Source: Syntrophomonadaceae bacterium (GTDB taxonomy: Bacteria > Bacillota > Dethiobacteria > DTU022). From it: a stretch of DNA of 64,000 bases. Below are positions 8,609-17,989 of the stretch, one piece after another. The stretch lies in the NCBI GenBank assembly GCA_003567725.1, contig PWYU01000058.1:1-64000 (forward strand), in the 5' to 3' direction. The first letter of the stretch is position 1. Each line of letters starts with the position of its first letter. The translations under genes were made by a program, and so were the position numbers. Under the pieces are notes generated by a model that was given only the letters and a program-made list of their open reading frames with translations, searched no databases and was not told where the DNA came from.

Positions 8609-11035
8609 TTAATCTTTAGCCATGCCGGTAAAAAAAGCAGCCAGTTCCAGGGGGGCTGCATTAAGAAGGAGCTCCTGGAAGTGCTTACATTGTTCACGTA
8701 TGGTTTTTACATTCTTGAAGGTAGGAGAGAATGTAAGGCAGTCCGGCCAGTCATCCATTATTTTTTGCCAGTCCGGTGCTAAACAGCCTTCCTGTGTAAG
8801 GCCAATTTCACCAAATATTTTTTCGCACCGCTCCCAAAAGCTGGCCACCGGCTTAAAATCTAAAACCTCTAACTTCAGACCACTATAATCGCTTTGGGGA
8901 AAAGCGGCGGGATTTTTAACCAGGACAGCGGCAATGTTTTTTAGATTATTTTCTGAAGGCAGGGAGAGATCCATCAGGCGTTGATTACGCTTTAGATCAT
9001 CACGACCGTAAACCAGGTAGACTGTTAGTGGATTGGGGGGGGCACCATCACCAAAAAGCGGTTCAATCAGGCCTTCATAGAGAGGAAGATCGTACAAAAT
9101 GATGGAATTGCTATCAGATGGTAAGCTTGCAGCCTTATTTAAAGTGCCGCTGGTTACAAAAAAGGGCAGGTCTTCTCCAAAATAACTGTCTTTGATTTCT
9201 TTAGAACGGGCTCTAGTAGATGTAAATACAATACTTTTGCTGCCATTTCGATCGAGAATGTCCCGGGCCAGGGCCAGGCGGTTTTTATTATAGCGCAGAT
9301 CAATTATCTCCAAATTCCCGTTTTTAACATTGTCACTATATGCTAAATCTTTTACTTCAACATCTAAGGTCTTTTGATTTTTAAAAAAGCCGTTTTTAAG
9401 CTTAAAAGCCAGGTCAACCCGCCTCCCTTTTTCGAGCTGGGGCTCTAAAAATGAACCGGAAAAAAAGATGGTATTTAAGCCACGGCTGCCTTTTTTAACC
9501 TGCAGCTTGAGATGCTTTTGATCGGATCCAACCAGCCGCCAGGATTGTATTTCCCAGCTGCGGCTGGCAAATAGCGGGGCCGGATTGGCGGTGCCAAAAG
9601 GCTGCATCTGATCAAGACAGTCGGTAAAATCACAGCTGATCTCTGAATCATCCAGCTCAGATTCAATAAAGAGGCGCGGCCTTAAATCACTTTGCCGCAG
9701 GTTAAGAGCAGCATAGCGGTTTAAACCTTTTCTCAAAGCTTCAAGCTGGTCTACCCGAACTGTAAAACCGGCCGCCTGCTCATGGCCGCCGAATTTTTCC
9801 AGGCTGGAGGAACAGGCTGTAAGGGCAGCTGTTATATCAAAACCTTTAACACTACGGGCAGAGCCTCGCCCTTCTTCTCCTTCAAGGGCAATTAAACAAA
9901 AGGGGTGGTTATATTTCTCGACCAGCCTGGAAGCGACTATACCGATTACTCCATGATGCCAGTTTTCTCCTGCCAGGGTGATAACTCTCTGATCTCCGGC
10001 CGTAAGATAGTTAATGGCGGCCTCTTCTGCCTGCAGAAGGATCTTTTGCTCGGTGTTACGCCGCAGTTGATTGGCGCGCTTTAAAGCTTCGGCCAGGTTC
10101 TGCGCCCGGGCCGGATCATCTTCCAAGAGGATTTGAGCCGCGGGCAGAGCTTCCCCCATTCTTCCCGCGGCATTAATGGCCGGGGCCAGGATAAAGGCAA
10201 GGGCTGTGCTGGTAATTCTATCCCGTTCTAAACCGACCGCTTCAGCCAGGGCTTTAAAGCCGATCCGATCCATATGCCTTAAAACCTTCAGACCATGATG
10301 GACAATGGCCCTGTTTTCCCCCAGCAGGGGAACAACATCTGCTGTAGTGCCCAGGGCGGCCAGATCTAGCAAATATTCAGGAAAAGGTTTTCCCGCTTTT
10401 TCCATTAACGCTGTAGCCATTTTAAAGGCCACACCGGCGCCGGAGAGTTCTTTAAAGGGATATGAACAATCTTTCTGATGCGGATTGATTACCGCTACTG
10501 CCTCAGATGGGATCTTAAGCGGTTGATGATGGTCGGTTATAATCATATCAAGGCCATTAGCTGAAGCCCAGCCGACCTCTTCAACTGCATTAATGCCGCA
10601 GTCGACGGTAACTACAAGTGCGGCTCCGGCTTCTTTAATGGCTTTCAAAGGCTCGAGATGAAGGCCGTAACCTTCTTCGAAGCGGCTGGGAAGATGATAA
10701 TCAACCCGCCCTCCCAGGCAGTAAAGGGTTTCTACCAGGATAACGGTGGCAGCAATGCCATCGGCATCGTAGTCGCCATGAATAACAATTTTTTCATCCC
10801 GGTTAAGGGCTTCAAGCAGCCTCTTAATGGCTTCAGCCATACCCGCCAGCGCCCATGGCGAATGAAAATGATCAAACGAGGGGTATAAAAAAACCCCGGC
10901 CTCCGCAGGATCTGTAATCCCGCGGTTAACAAGTAATCGGGCCAGGGCGGGGCTTATGCCAGGGTCTTTAGTTAATTGTTCTACCAGGGCCCGATCTTGA
11001 TCAGGCCATACCCACTGTTTTCCACTAAGGCTCAT
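8609..11035 (-). CDS. recJ: Single-stranded-DNA exonuclease RecJ
   Basis: 5'-3' ssDNA exonuclease of recombination and mismatch repair. The 808-residue protein has the DHH phosphoesterase core, with HGDYDADGI and TDHHQP metal-binding motifs in the first 200 residues. It then has a DHHA1 domain with the GGHEQAAGF motif around residue 415 and an OB-fold. A long C-terminal extension (about 570-808), seen in Firmicutes RecJ, includes a vestigial helicase-like segment (SIVFTSTRAR). Its ATG overlaps the stop of the upstream LapA-domain gene by four bases, which points to translational coupling. Confidence 0.94.
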   Translation of the reverse strand: MSLSGKQWVWPDQDRALVEQLTKDPGISPALARLLVNRGITDPAEAGVFLYPSFDHFHSPWALAGMAEAIKRLLEALNRDEKIVIHGDYDADGIAATVILVETLYCLGGRVDYHLPSRFEEGYGLHLEPLKAIKEAGAALVVTVDCGINAVEEVGWASANGLDMIITDHHQPLKIPSEAVAVINPHQKDCSYPFKELSGAGVAFKMATALMEKAGKPFPEYLLDLAALGTTADVVPLLGENRAIVHHGLKVLRHMDRIGFKALAEAVGLERDRITSTALAFILAPAINAAGRMGEALPAAQILLEDDPARAQNLAEALKRANQLRRNTEQKILLQAEEAAINYLTAGDQRVITLAGENWHHGVIGIVASRLVEKYNHPFCLIALEGEEGRGSARSVKGFDITAALTACSSSLEKFGGHEQAAGFTVRVDQLEALRKGLNRYAALNLRQSDLRPRLFIESELDDSEISCDFTDCLDQMQPFGTANPAPLFASRSWEIQSWRLVGSDQKHLKLQVKKGSRGLNTIFFSGSFLEPQLEKGRRVDLAFKLKNGFFKNQKTLDVEVKDLAYSDNVKNGNLEIIDLRYNKNRLALARDILDRNGSKSIVFTSTRARSKEIKDSYFGEDLPFFVTSGTLNKAASLPSDSNSIILYDLPLYEGLIEPLFGDGAPPNPLTVYLVYGRDDLKRNQRLMDLSLPSENNLKNIAAVLVKNPAAFPQSDYSGLKLEVLDFKPVASFWERCEKIFGEIGLTQEGCLAPDWQKIMDDWPDCLTFSPTFKNVKTIREQCKHFQELLLNAAPLELAAFFTGMAKD

Positions 11036-11436
11036 GAAGGTTCTTCATCCACCTCTTCATCATTCAGCTCATCTTCAGCATAACTTTCATCAAATTCTGG
11101 TGATAGCTCTTCCTGTTCTTCACTAACAGAAAGAACCTTATTTAATTCAGCCTGCAGGAATATTTTTTCTTCCTCTAATTCTTTAGTCTGCTTGTGCAGG
11201 GCCTCTTTCTCCTGCCTGACCTGGCGGAAAGCAAGAACAGTCTTAATCCCGCGGAAAAGACTGATCATACCCATAACCAGGGCTCCGGCAAAAGCCGAAC
11301 CGAGAATAAGTATAATCAGGGAAACATCGGATCGCCCGAAAATATAATTAACGGTTACCGGCTCTGTATTAGCAATCGCTACCAGAGCAATAACCAGGCT
11401 GAGAACCAGGGCCAGGATTAAATAAAATGAACTCAC
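11032..11436 (-). CDS. LapA-domain membrane protein (YrvD-like)
   Basis: Small 134-residue inner-membrane protein with two hydrophobic helices (about 3-22 and 38-60). A basic stretch, a predicted coiled coil rich in Glu and Lys (about 72-105) and a strongly acidic tail follow. The pattern IANTEPVTVNYIFG after the first helix is typical of the LapA/DUF1049 family. In the same place B. subtilis has yrvD, next to recJ. The role is not established in Firmicutes; in proteobacteria LapA regulates lipopolysaccharide synthesis, which need not apply here. Four-base overlap with recJ. Confidence 0.8.
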   Translation of the reverse strand: MSSFYLILALVLSLVIALVAIANTEPVTVNYIFGRSDVSLIILILGSAFAGALVMGMISLFRGIKTVLAFRQVRQEKEALHKQTKELEEEKIFLQAELNKVLSVSEEQEELSPEFDESYAEDELNDEEVDEEPS

Positions 11437-11472
11437 TTTGTCCTCTCCTCCAGTATCAATTATAAATATAAT

Positions 11473-11534
11473 CAGTAAGCCACAGGAGACGGTGGAACCG
11501 TCCCCATAGCGCCGCTAATAGGCTGAGTAGTTAT
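11473..11534. repeat. MITE-like repeat, copy 3 (truncated)
   Basis: Only the core hairpin and right end are left: AGTAAGCCACAGGAGACGG, then GAACCGTCCCCATAGCGCCGC, then AATAGGCTGAGTAGTTATG. The left terminus is missing. It lies between the LapA-domain gene and secF. Confidence 0.65.
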
Positions 11535-11618
11535 GTTTAATCCAATAAATCAACCGGCCCTGATCAACAATCACGCTGCCGGTTAACCACAACGCCAGGG
11601 GCACTTAAAATATTCTCA

Positions 11619-12542
11619 TTAAGCCGCTTTACGGCGCTTTAAGCTCAAGTTATAGTCCTGTAAATTCAACCACAGGGGACTGGCGATAAAAATTGACGAA
11701 TATGTTCCGATAAAAACGCCCATGATCAAAGCAATGACAAATGTAACTAAATCAAGACTGCCAATAAAGTAATGGAAGCCAAATAGCAGTGCTGTTAAAA
11801 CAAACAGAGTGGTTAGTGATGTGTTAATTGAACGCATCAGGTTTTGATTTATACTCTGGTTTACTACTTCTGCGTATTCATTTCTTTTCCTGTGTTTAAT
11901 ATTTTCCCTGATCCGATCCATAATAACAATAGTGTCATTAACCGAATAGCCAAATATGGTTAGAATAGCCGCCACAAAGGGAACATTAATTTCCATCTGC
12001 AATATGGAGAAAATTCCCAGAACAATAATGATGTTGTGAAGAAGAGCAGTTATCGTGGCAACAGCAAACTTAAATTCAAAGCGAAAAGTAATGTAGGCAA
12101 TCATAGCCAGGATCGCCACAAATAGTGAAAGCAGCGCTTGACGGGTCAGTTCTCCACCAATAACAGCCCCAACGCTTTCTACTCTGAGGTCGCCGGCGCT
12201 CATTTCCGGAAAACGGCTTTGAAACTCAGCTATTAAAGCATCCCGGCGTTCTTCCGCCATAACCGGCCCCCTGATAATCACACCTTCTTCAGTCGGATCA
12301 CCGGCCAAATCCCGTCCCTGGATGACTTGCACAGCAGCACCTTCCAGTTCATCAAATGGCTCCAGGGCCGCTTCGACTTCTTCCATAGCCAGATCTTCTC
12401 CCAAGGTCAGCTGAAGCACTGTGCCGCCCGCAAAATCTATCCCTAAATTTAAACCGAATACCGCCAGGGACAAAACTCCGGCTACAATGATGATTAAAGA
12501 TAACAGGTACGCTTTGCGGCGGTTGCCGATAAAATCAATCAT
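11619..12542 (-). CDS. secF: Protein translocase subunit SecF
   Basis: Partner of SecD in the RND-type accessory complex that uses the proton gradient to help preproteins leave the Sec channel. The 307 residues show an N-terminal helix followed by the conserved LGIDFAGG motif, a periplasmic (extracytoplasmic) domain of about 90 residues, and five more helices. The signatures FGYSVNDTIVIMDRIREN and TSLTTLFVL are present. It overlaps the end of secD by four bases, so the two are cotranslated. Confidence 0.95.
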   Translation of the reverse strand: MIDFIGNRRKAYLLSLIIIVAGVLSLAVFGLNLGIDFAGGTVLQLTLGEDLAMEEVEAALEPFDELEGAAVQVIQGRDLAGDPTEEGVIIRGPVMAEERRDALIAEFQSRFPEMSAGDLRVESVGAVIGGELTRQALLSLFVAILAMIAYITFRFEFKFAVATITALLHNIIIVLGIFSILQMEINVPFVAAILTIFGYSVNDTIVIMDRIRENIKHRKRNEYAEVVNQSINQNLMRSINTSLTTLFVLTALLFGFHYFIGSLDLVTFVIALIMGVFIGTYSSIFIASPLWLNLQDYNLSLKRRKAA

Positions 12543-13780
12543 GATAGTTTCACCCCCACGTAAGCGCCGCTCCGGATCAAGCCTGATTTAAAAGCAAGAC
12601 GCATTAAAATTCGGGTCAGGACTATGGCAGTAAACATGCTGCAGATAATGCCGATAAATAAAGTTACCGCAAATCCCCTGACCGGACCGCTGGCCATTAT
12701 AAATAAGACAATGGTCACAATCAGGGTGGTAACATTGGCATCTAAAATAGCCCGGAAAGCGCGCCTGAAACCACCTTCCATGGCGCTGCGGATAGTGCGC
12801 CCTAAACGAAGTTCGTCTTTAATCCTTTCAAAAATGATTACATTGGCATCAACAGCCATCCCAATGGAGAGAATTAAGCCGGCAATTCCCGGCAGGGTAA
12901 GGGTTGTGGGCAGGTAATTTAGAGCCCACAAAACCAGAGACAGATAAAAAATCAAAGCTACTCCGGCTATAACCCCGGCCAGGCGGTAATAAAGAATCAT
13001 AAAAAGAAGCACCAAAATCAAGCCCACAGCAGCGGAGTAAGCAGCAATCTCTTCCGTTCTTTGACCCAGGGTCGGTCCGACCAGACGGGATTCAAGCTCT
13101 CTTAATTCAACCGGCAAAGAACCGCTGCGCAGCAACAGGGCCAGGTCTGAAGCTTCTTCAAAATCAAAATTGCCTTCAATGGTAGCCTGGCCTTCAGTAA
13201 TCACCGCCCTGACCACCGGTTCAGATATTTTTTCATCATCAAGATAAATGGCAATCGGCTGCCCGTAATATTTTTCTGTTGCTTCAGCAAAAAGCCTGGC
13301 TCCTTCACTGTCAAATTCCAGACTGACAAAAGGATAGGGCGATACTTCGGGCTGTCTTTCCGCCCTGGCCCGCTCCAGGTGCGCGCCGGTCACTATTTCT
13401 TCACCATCCGGACCGACAAAAGTCAGCATTGCTGTTCGCCCGATAATATCCCGCGCCTGTTCCACATCTTCCAAATCGGGAAGCTCTATGCGGATCCGAT
13501 CTTCACCCTGCGGGGCAATGACCGGTTCAGCCACTCCCAGCTCATCAACCCGGTTGCGGATTACAGTTATGGCCCGTTCAATAGCATCATCATCAATTTC
13601 ACGATCGCCGGTTTCCACTGCTTCCATCAAAACATACAGTCCCCCGGCAATGTCAAGGCCCCGCCTGATCCCTTCGTCCCGATCAGCAGCGCTTTTAAAA
13701 GCCTGATATCCTGAATAAATGATCAGCAGGCACAAAATAACCAGCAGTGCAAAACGTCCGGGGTTAAAAGCTGTTTTCAT
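12539..13780 (-). CDS. secD: Protein translocase subunit SecD
   Basis: SecD subunit of the Sec accessory complex. The 413-residue form is of the short bacterial type: one N-terminal helix, the motif GLDIAGG, an extracytoplasmic P1 domain (about 50-230), then five helices with SIGMAVDANVIIFERIKDE and a final TRILMRL helix. The ORF track begins twelve codons early; ATG 13780 has a well-placed AAGGAG site and starts MKTAFNPGR. secD and secF are separate genes here, unlike the fused secDF of B. subtilis. Confidence 0.95.
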   Translation of the reverse strand: MKTAFNPGRFALLVILCLLIIYSGYQAFKSAADRDEGIRRGLDIAGGLYVLMEAVETGDREIDDDAIERAITVIRNRVDELGVAEPVIAPQGEDRIRIELPDLEDVEQARDIIGRTAMLTFVGPDGEEIVTGAHLERARAERQPEVSPYPFVSLEFDSEGARLFAEATEKYYGQPIAIYLDDEKISEPVVRAVITEGQATIEGNFDFEEASDLALLLRSGSLPVELRELESRLVGPTLGQRTEEIAAYSAAVGLILVLLFMILYYRLAGVIAGVALIFYLSLVLWALNYLPTTLTLPGIAGLILSIGMAVDANVIIFERIKDELRLGRTIRSAMEGGFRRAFRAILDANVTTLIVTIVLFIMASGPVRGFAVTLFIGIICSMFTAIVLTRILMRLAFKSGLIRSGAYVGVKLS

Positions 13781-13919
13781 ATAATCACTCCTTATCCAAC
13801 AAGACCGGAAAAGCAAAAAAAACCGGCCGCTTAAGGCTTCTTCAAGATGCTTTGATAAACAAAACCCTGTTCAGTATAGCGGAGAAAACTCTAAATGTCA
13901 TTATGTTTTTATAAAAAAA

Positions 13920-15047
13920 CTATTGCTTAAGGTATGAGCTAACCAGATGAGCAATCAGATCCCTGTCATTTACAGGAACTATTACTGCAGAACCAATTTG
14001 ATCAGGCAAAATAAAAATCAAATCATCACACTGGCGTTTTTTATCATGCTCCAGTTTATCGATTACTTGATCTGCAGTCAAGCCCGCGGGAGCCTTGCGT
14101 ATTTTTAAATGCCCCAGGAGGCGGCTAATGCGCTCTGCCTCGCGGTGATTTAGATAAGACATTTCTTCGGCCATTTTAACAGCGAGCAACATTCCAACCA
14201 GTACCGCTTCACCATGCAGATAGTAACGATAAAAAGTGGCCGCTTCCAGGGCATGTCCGATGGTATGTCCAAAATTAAGGATTCGCCTGTAATCGCTTTC
14301 AAATTCATCTTTTTCAACCACCCTGGATTTAGAACGAATTGATTGACCGATGGCTTCAGATAAAAATTCAGAGTCAGGCTTTAATAAGCGTTGCGCCTTT
14401 TTTTCCAAATAGCTAAAAAAACTTTCATTTTCGATGATGCCGTATTTTATTATTTCAGGCAATCCAGCCTGATACTCTCTTTCCGGGAGGGTTTTTAAGA
14501 CCTGAGGATCTATAAGAACCAGCCGCGGCGGATAGATAGCCCCGATCATATTTTTACCAAAGGGATGATTGACAGCTACCTTCCCACCCACACTGCTATC
14601 CACCTGAGCCAGCAAAGAGGTGGGGATCATGATCAAGGGCACACCGCGCATGAATGTAGCGGCAACAAAACCGGCTAAATCGCCTATCACTCCACCCCCT
14701 AAAGCCAGAATAGGCGAATTGCGGTCCAGTCCAGCTTCAAAACATGCTTCATATAAGCGTTTTGCTTCAGATAAAGACTTCGACCGCTCACCTGGTTTTA
14801 CCAGCTCAGTTTTAATCTTCCATTTACTGGAAGCAAGAGGTTGCCTGATTTTCCCACCATAAAACTCATGGACATTATAATCACTAATCAGTAAGGCCTT
14901 TTTTGAATGAAAAAGCAAATCAATCGCTTTGCCGCTTTCAGAGGTAAGGTGATCTTCAATCAGAACCTTGTATTCAAAGCCTCTGGTTTTAATGATTATT
15001 TCTTGCCTTTTCAGGTTCTTCAACCTCCCATTACCTAACCCGGACAA
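13920..15047 (-). CDS. aroB: 3-dehydroquinate synthase
   Basis: Converts DAHP to 3-dehydroquinate in the shikimate pathway, using NAD+ and a divalent metal. The 375-residue frame has the nucleotide-binding GGGVIGDLAGFVAATFMRG, the SSVGGKVAVNHP region and the metal ligands in RILNFGHTIGHALEA and LHGEAVLVGM. The start is uncertain. The track uses TTG 15047, but the best ribosome site, GGGAGG, lies about eight codons further in, immediately before another TTG and eight bases before a CTG. A start near the segment LKNLKRQE is likely. It follows aroC directly. Confidence 0.93.
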   Translation of the reverse strand: MSGLGNGRLKNLKRQEIIIKTRGFEYKVLIEDHLTSESGKAIDLLFHSKKALLISDYNVHEFYGGKIRQPLASSKWKIKTELVKPGERSKSLSEAKRLYEACFEAGLDRNSPILALGGGVIGDLAGFVAATFMRGVPLIMIPTSLLAQVDSSVGGKVAVNHPFGKNMIGAIYPPRLVLIDPQVLKTLPEREYQAGLPEIIKYGIIENESFFSYLEKKAQRLLKPDSEFLSEAIGQSIRSKSRVVEKDEFESDYRRILNFGHTIGHALEAATFYRYYLHGEAVLVGMLLAVKMAEEMSYLNHREAERISRLLGHLKIRKAPAGLTADQVIDKLEHDKKRQCDDLIFILPDQIGSAVIVPVNDRDLIAHLVSSYLKQ

Positions 15048-15078
15048 GCCGGTACCATAAAAGCTGGTATTAAAAAGA

Positions 15079-16248
15079 CTACTTTTTCCTTAAACGGCTA
15101 TTTACAGTGTCCATATAGGATCGGAAAGATTGCTCCAGTTCCTGCATACAATCCCCGCCGAATTTTTCCATAAAGGCAGCAGCCAGTTCCCAGGCAGCAA
15201 CCGCTTCAGCTACAACAGCTGCAGAAGGAACGGCGCAAATATCGGATCGCTCCAATGCGCCGGAAGCATCCTGCCCTGTATTTAGATCTACACTGGGCAG
15301 AGGACAGGAAAGGGTGGGAATAGGCTTCATGGCCAGCCTAATAATCAGCGGCTCTCCGTTGGTAATTCCTCCTTCTATTCCCCCGGCCCGGTTGGAAGGG
15401 CGCCAGATACCTGTTTTATGGTTCACAGCCAGGGGATCATGCACCTGGGATCCACGCTTGCCTGCCGAAGCAAAACCAGCTCCGATCTCTACCCCTTTTA
15501 TACCTTGAATACTGAACAGCGCTCCACCCAACCGTCCATCAAAACGCCGGTCCCAGTGAACATGACTGCCCAGACCGGGAGGGACACCCGTAATTACCAG
15601 TTCGATTAACCCACCCAGGGTATCGCCTTCTGCTTTAGCCCTATCAACTTCTTCTGACATAACCGCTTCAGCCTGAGCATCAGCACATCGTAAAGGAGAG
15701 TTTTCAACTTTTTCAAAAAGGGCAGGCAGATCTTCAGGGTTAACCGGAGAGTTGACAGCCCCAATAGCAGCCACATGGCTGAAAATTTTTAGGTTAAAAT
15801 GTTCCATTATAATTCTTCCCACGGTGCCCACAGCTACGCGCATCGCTGTTTCCCTGGCACTGGAGCGCTCCAACACCAGCCGTAAGTCTTGATGGTTGTA
15901 TTTCAGCCCTCCGGCCAGGTCAGCATGCCCGGGGCGAGGCCGGGTCACCGCTTTTACTTCCGATGGGCAAATCCCTTCAGGCGCCATTAACTTGCACCAG
16001 TTTTCCCAGTCGCGATTTTTAATTTGCAGGGTAAGGGGGCTGCCGATCGTCCGGTTAAAGCGTAATCCGGATAGAAAAGTTATTTCATCTTTCTCGATAG
16101 ACATTCTTCCGCCTCGTCCATAGCCGCGCTGCCGGCGTTCCAGCTGATTATTGATCTGTTCTCCGGTCACTTCCAGGCCGGACGGCAATCCTTCGATTAT
16201 CCCGGTCAGGCAAGGGCCATGCGATTCGCCGGCGTTTAAAAAACGCAT
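15079..16248 (-). CDS. aroC: Chorismate synthase
   Basis: Last shared step to aromatic amino acids: EPSP to chorismate, using reduced FMN. The 389-residue protein starts MRFLNAGESHGPCL, with the FMN-site GESHG, and carries RRQRGYGRGGRM, RPGHADL and SSARETAMRVAVG. All conserved blocks appear intact. The start is ATG 16248, three codons inside the tracked ORF, with AGGAGG upstream inside the 3' end of ogt. aroC therefore appears coupled to ogt. Confidence 0.95.
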   Translation of the reverse strand: MRFLNAGESHGPCLTGIIEGLPSGLEVTGEQINNQLERRQRGYGRGGRMSIEKDEITFLSGLRFNRTIGSPLTLQIKNRDWENWCKLMAPEGICPSEVKAVTRPRPGHADLAGGLKYNHQDLRLVLERSSARETAMRVAVGTVGRIIMEHFNLKIFSHVAAIGAVNSPVNPEDLPALFEKVENSPLRCADAQAEAVMSEEVDRAKAEGDTLGGLIELVITGVPPGLGSHVHWDRRFDGRLGGALFSIQGIKGVEIGAGFASAGKRGSQVHDPLAVNHKTGIWRPSNRAGGIEGGITNGEPLIIRLAMKPIPTLSCPLPSVDLNTGQDASGALERSDICAVPSAAVVAEAVAAWELAAAFMEKFGGDCMQELEQSFRSYMDTVNSRLRKK

Positions 16249-16250
16249 GC

Positions 16251-16736
16251 TCACCACCTCCTGTTATGAACCGCTTCAAGCTCCAGCAGCATTTGCTTCC
16301 AACCTGATGGCCCGCTGAAACCGCCAATTTTACCGCCGGTGGCAACAACCCGGTGGCAGGGAACAATGATGGGATGCCGGTTGGCTTTTAAGGCCTGGCC
16401 GGCAGCACGCCAGGCTTTTGGAGAACCAGACCGTTCAGCTGACTCCCGGTAAGTCCAAACCTGTCCGTATGGGATCTGCTTAATAGCGGCAAGAAGGGTT
16501 GCAGTAAAAGGTTGATAGCAGCTTGTATCAAGAGGGTAAGAGTTCCAATCTACAATCTCACCGCATAAATAACGATTTAAATCTTCCTCCAAACTTTTCC
16601 AGGGCAGTTTGCGGGCAGGGTATTGACAGGCCGGCTCCTGGCCCGGAAAATAAACCCTGGATAAAGCTTTAGCATGAAATATAATCAAAAAAACGCCTTT
16701 TGGCGTATCAATACGGTTAGAGTACAGCTCAGGCAA
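16251..16736 (-). CDS. ogt: Methylated-DNA--protein-cysteine methyltransferase
   Basis: Suicide repair protein that takes the alkyl group from O6-alkylguanine onto its own cysteine. The 161-residue protein has the active-site box IIVPCHRVV, the helix-turn-helix region with YGQVWTYRE and the asparagine-hinge type segment. The probable start is TTG 16736 after GGAG. It sits between aroC and hisK in a biosynthetic operon, and its 3' end contains the ribosome site of aroC. A role in aromatic or histidine synthesis is not implied. Confidence 0.93.
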   Translation of the reverse strand: MPELYSNRIDTPKGVFLIIFHAKALSRVYFPGQEPACQYPARKLPWKSLEEDLNRYLCGEIVDWNSYPLDTSCYQPFTATLLAAIKQIPYGQVWTYRESAERSGSPKAWRAAGQALKANRHPIIVPCHRVVATGGKIGGFSGPSGWKQMLLELEAVHNRRW

Positions 16737-16758
16737 ATTCTAATCTCCTTTTCTTTTT

Positions 16759-17556
16759 TTAAAGCGGTTGCGCTATTTTTTCCCGCTGTTTAAAAAGCGT
16801 CAGACTGCGGTAGCCGGTTTGTTTTAACAATTCTAAAGCTTCGGTAAAATACCGGCCTACCTGATCAGGGGCATGGGCATCTGAGCCAAGGGTTATGTCC
16901 ACCCCTTCAGCACAGCACAGAGCCAAAAAATCTCGGTCAGGATAAAATTCTCCTACGGGAGCATCTTTACCGGCAGTGTTAAGTTCCAGGCAGGTATTTG
17001 TCTCTTTTAACAACCTTGCTATTGCCAGGCGGGTCGAGTCGAAATTAGATGCCGGCCGGTAACCGAATTTCTTTACAACATCGATATGGCCAATAATATC
17101 AAAAAGTCCGGATTTAATGGCCTGGCTTACCAGTTCATAATAATGGCGGTAAATCTCCTCTAAATCTTTGTGTTTATAGTCATCTGCATATACAGGATGG
17201 GTAAAATCCCAGTCCCCGATGAAGTGAATCGATCCGATAACATAATCAAATTCAAACCTGCCGAGCAATTCATTTATCCTGTCCTCATACCCGGGCAGGT
17301 AATCTATCTCTATGCCCAATTTGATGGATATGGATGAAGAACGTTTTTTTAAAACGTTAACCTGGTTCATATAAGTTTCGAGCTCTTCAGGATGCATCGT
17401 AACCTGCTTACGTGGTTCATAACCCAGCAAACCGAGCGGAAAGTGATCGGCAAAGCCTATTTCTTCTAAGCATTTTTTTTCCGCTTCGGTCAGGTATTCT
17501 TCCAGGGTACCGGCGGCATGGCAGCAGCGTGCAGTGTGCAGATGATAATCAATCAT
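16759..17556 (-). CDS. hisK: Histidinol-phosphatase, PHP family
   Basis: Removes phosphate from L-histidinol phosphate (HisJ/HisK type of Firmicutes, unrelated to the HAD-type phosphatase). PHP motifs are present: MIDYHLHTARCCHA at the N-terminus, EIGFADHFPL, GIEIDYLPGYE, GSIHFIGDWDF, DIIGHIDVVKKFG and LGSDAHAPDQVG, which supply the metal ligands. The ORF track starts 56 codons too early, in the reverse reading of hisI. ATG 17556, with GGAGG upstream, gives the normal 265 residues and an eight-base overlap with hisI. Confidence 0.93.
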   Translation of the reverse strand: MIDYHLHTARCCHAAGTLEEYLTEAEKKCLEEIGFADHFPLGLLGYEPRKQVTMHPEELETYMNQVNVLKKRSSSISIKLGIEIDYLPGYEDRINELLGRFEFDYVIGSIHFIGDWDFTHPVYADDYKHKDLEEIYRHYYELVSQAIKSGLFDIIGHIDVVKKFGYRPASNFDSTRLAIARLLKETNTCLELNTAGKDAPVGEFYPDRDFLALCCAEGVDITLGSDAHAPDQVGRYFTEALELLKQTGYRSLTLFKQREKIAQPL

Positions 17557-17935
17557 TATTGATCCTCCGCTGCTCAAAACCGGCAAGGGTATTGAAAAAA
17601 CAGGAATAGCGGCCGGTATGGCAAGCCAGACCGGGTCCCAGGGGAATGACCTTTGCCAGTAAAGTATCAGCGTCACAATCAGCATAAATAGATTGTAAAG
17701 CAAAAAAATTACCCGAGGTTTCACCTTTTACCCAGTATTCCTGCCGGCTGCGGCTCCAAAAACAAACTTTACCGCTGTTTAACGTGCGCCTGATCGCTTC
17801 TTCATTCATGTATCCAACCATTAATACGGCATTATTACGTTCATCCTGGATTACGGCCGGCAGTAAGCCATTTTGATCATATTTTAGTTCTTTAATTTCT
17901 AAAGGTTTGAGCGCCTCTTTTTGATGTTCTTCCAA
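17549..17935 (-). CDS. hisI: Phosphoribosyl-AMP cyclohydrolase
   Basis: Opens the adenine ring of PR-AMP in histidine synthesis. The 128-residue protein is the stand-alone HisI form without the HisE pyrophosphohydrolase domain. Conserved motifs are VLMVGYMNEEAI, CFWSRSRQEYWVKGETSGN, the zinc/magnesium site ADCDADTLL and a C-terminal ACHTGRYSCF. The probable start is a TTG with GGAGG seven bases upstream. No separate hisE is visible in the window. Confidence 0.95.
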   Translation of the reverse strand: MEEHQKEALKPLEIKELKYDQNGLLPAVIQDERNNAVLMVGYMNEEAIRRTLNSGKVCFWSRSRQEYWVKGETSGNFFALQSIYADCDADTLLAKVIPLGPGLACHTGRYSCFFNTLAGFEQRRINND

Positions 17936-17989
17936 AATAAATCCTCCATTTTATGGTTATATGGTCAGCATCCCTTGTTTAGAGGGATT

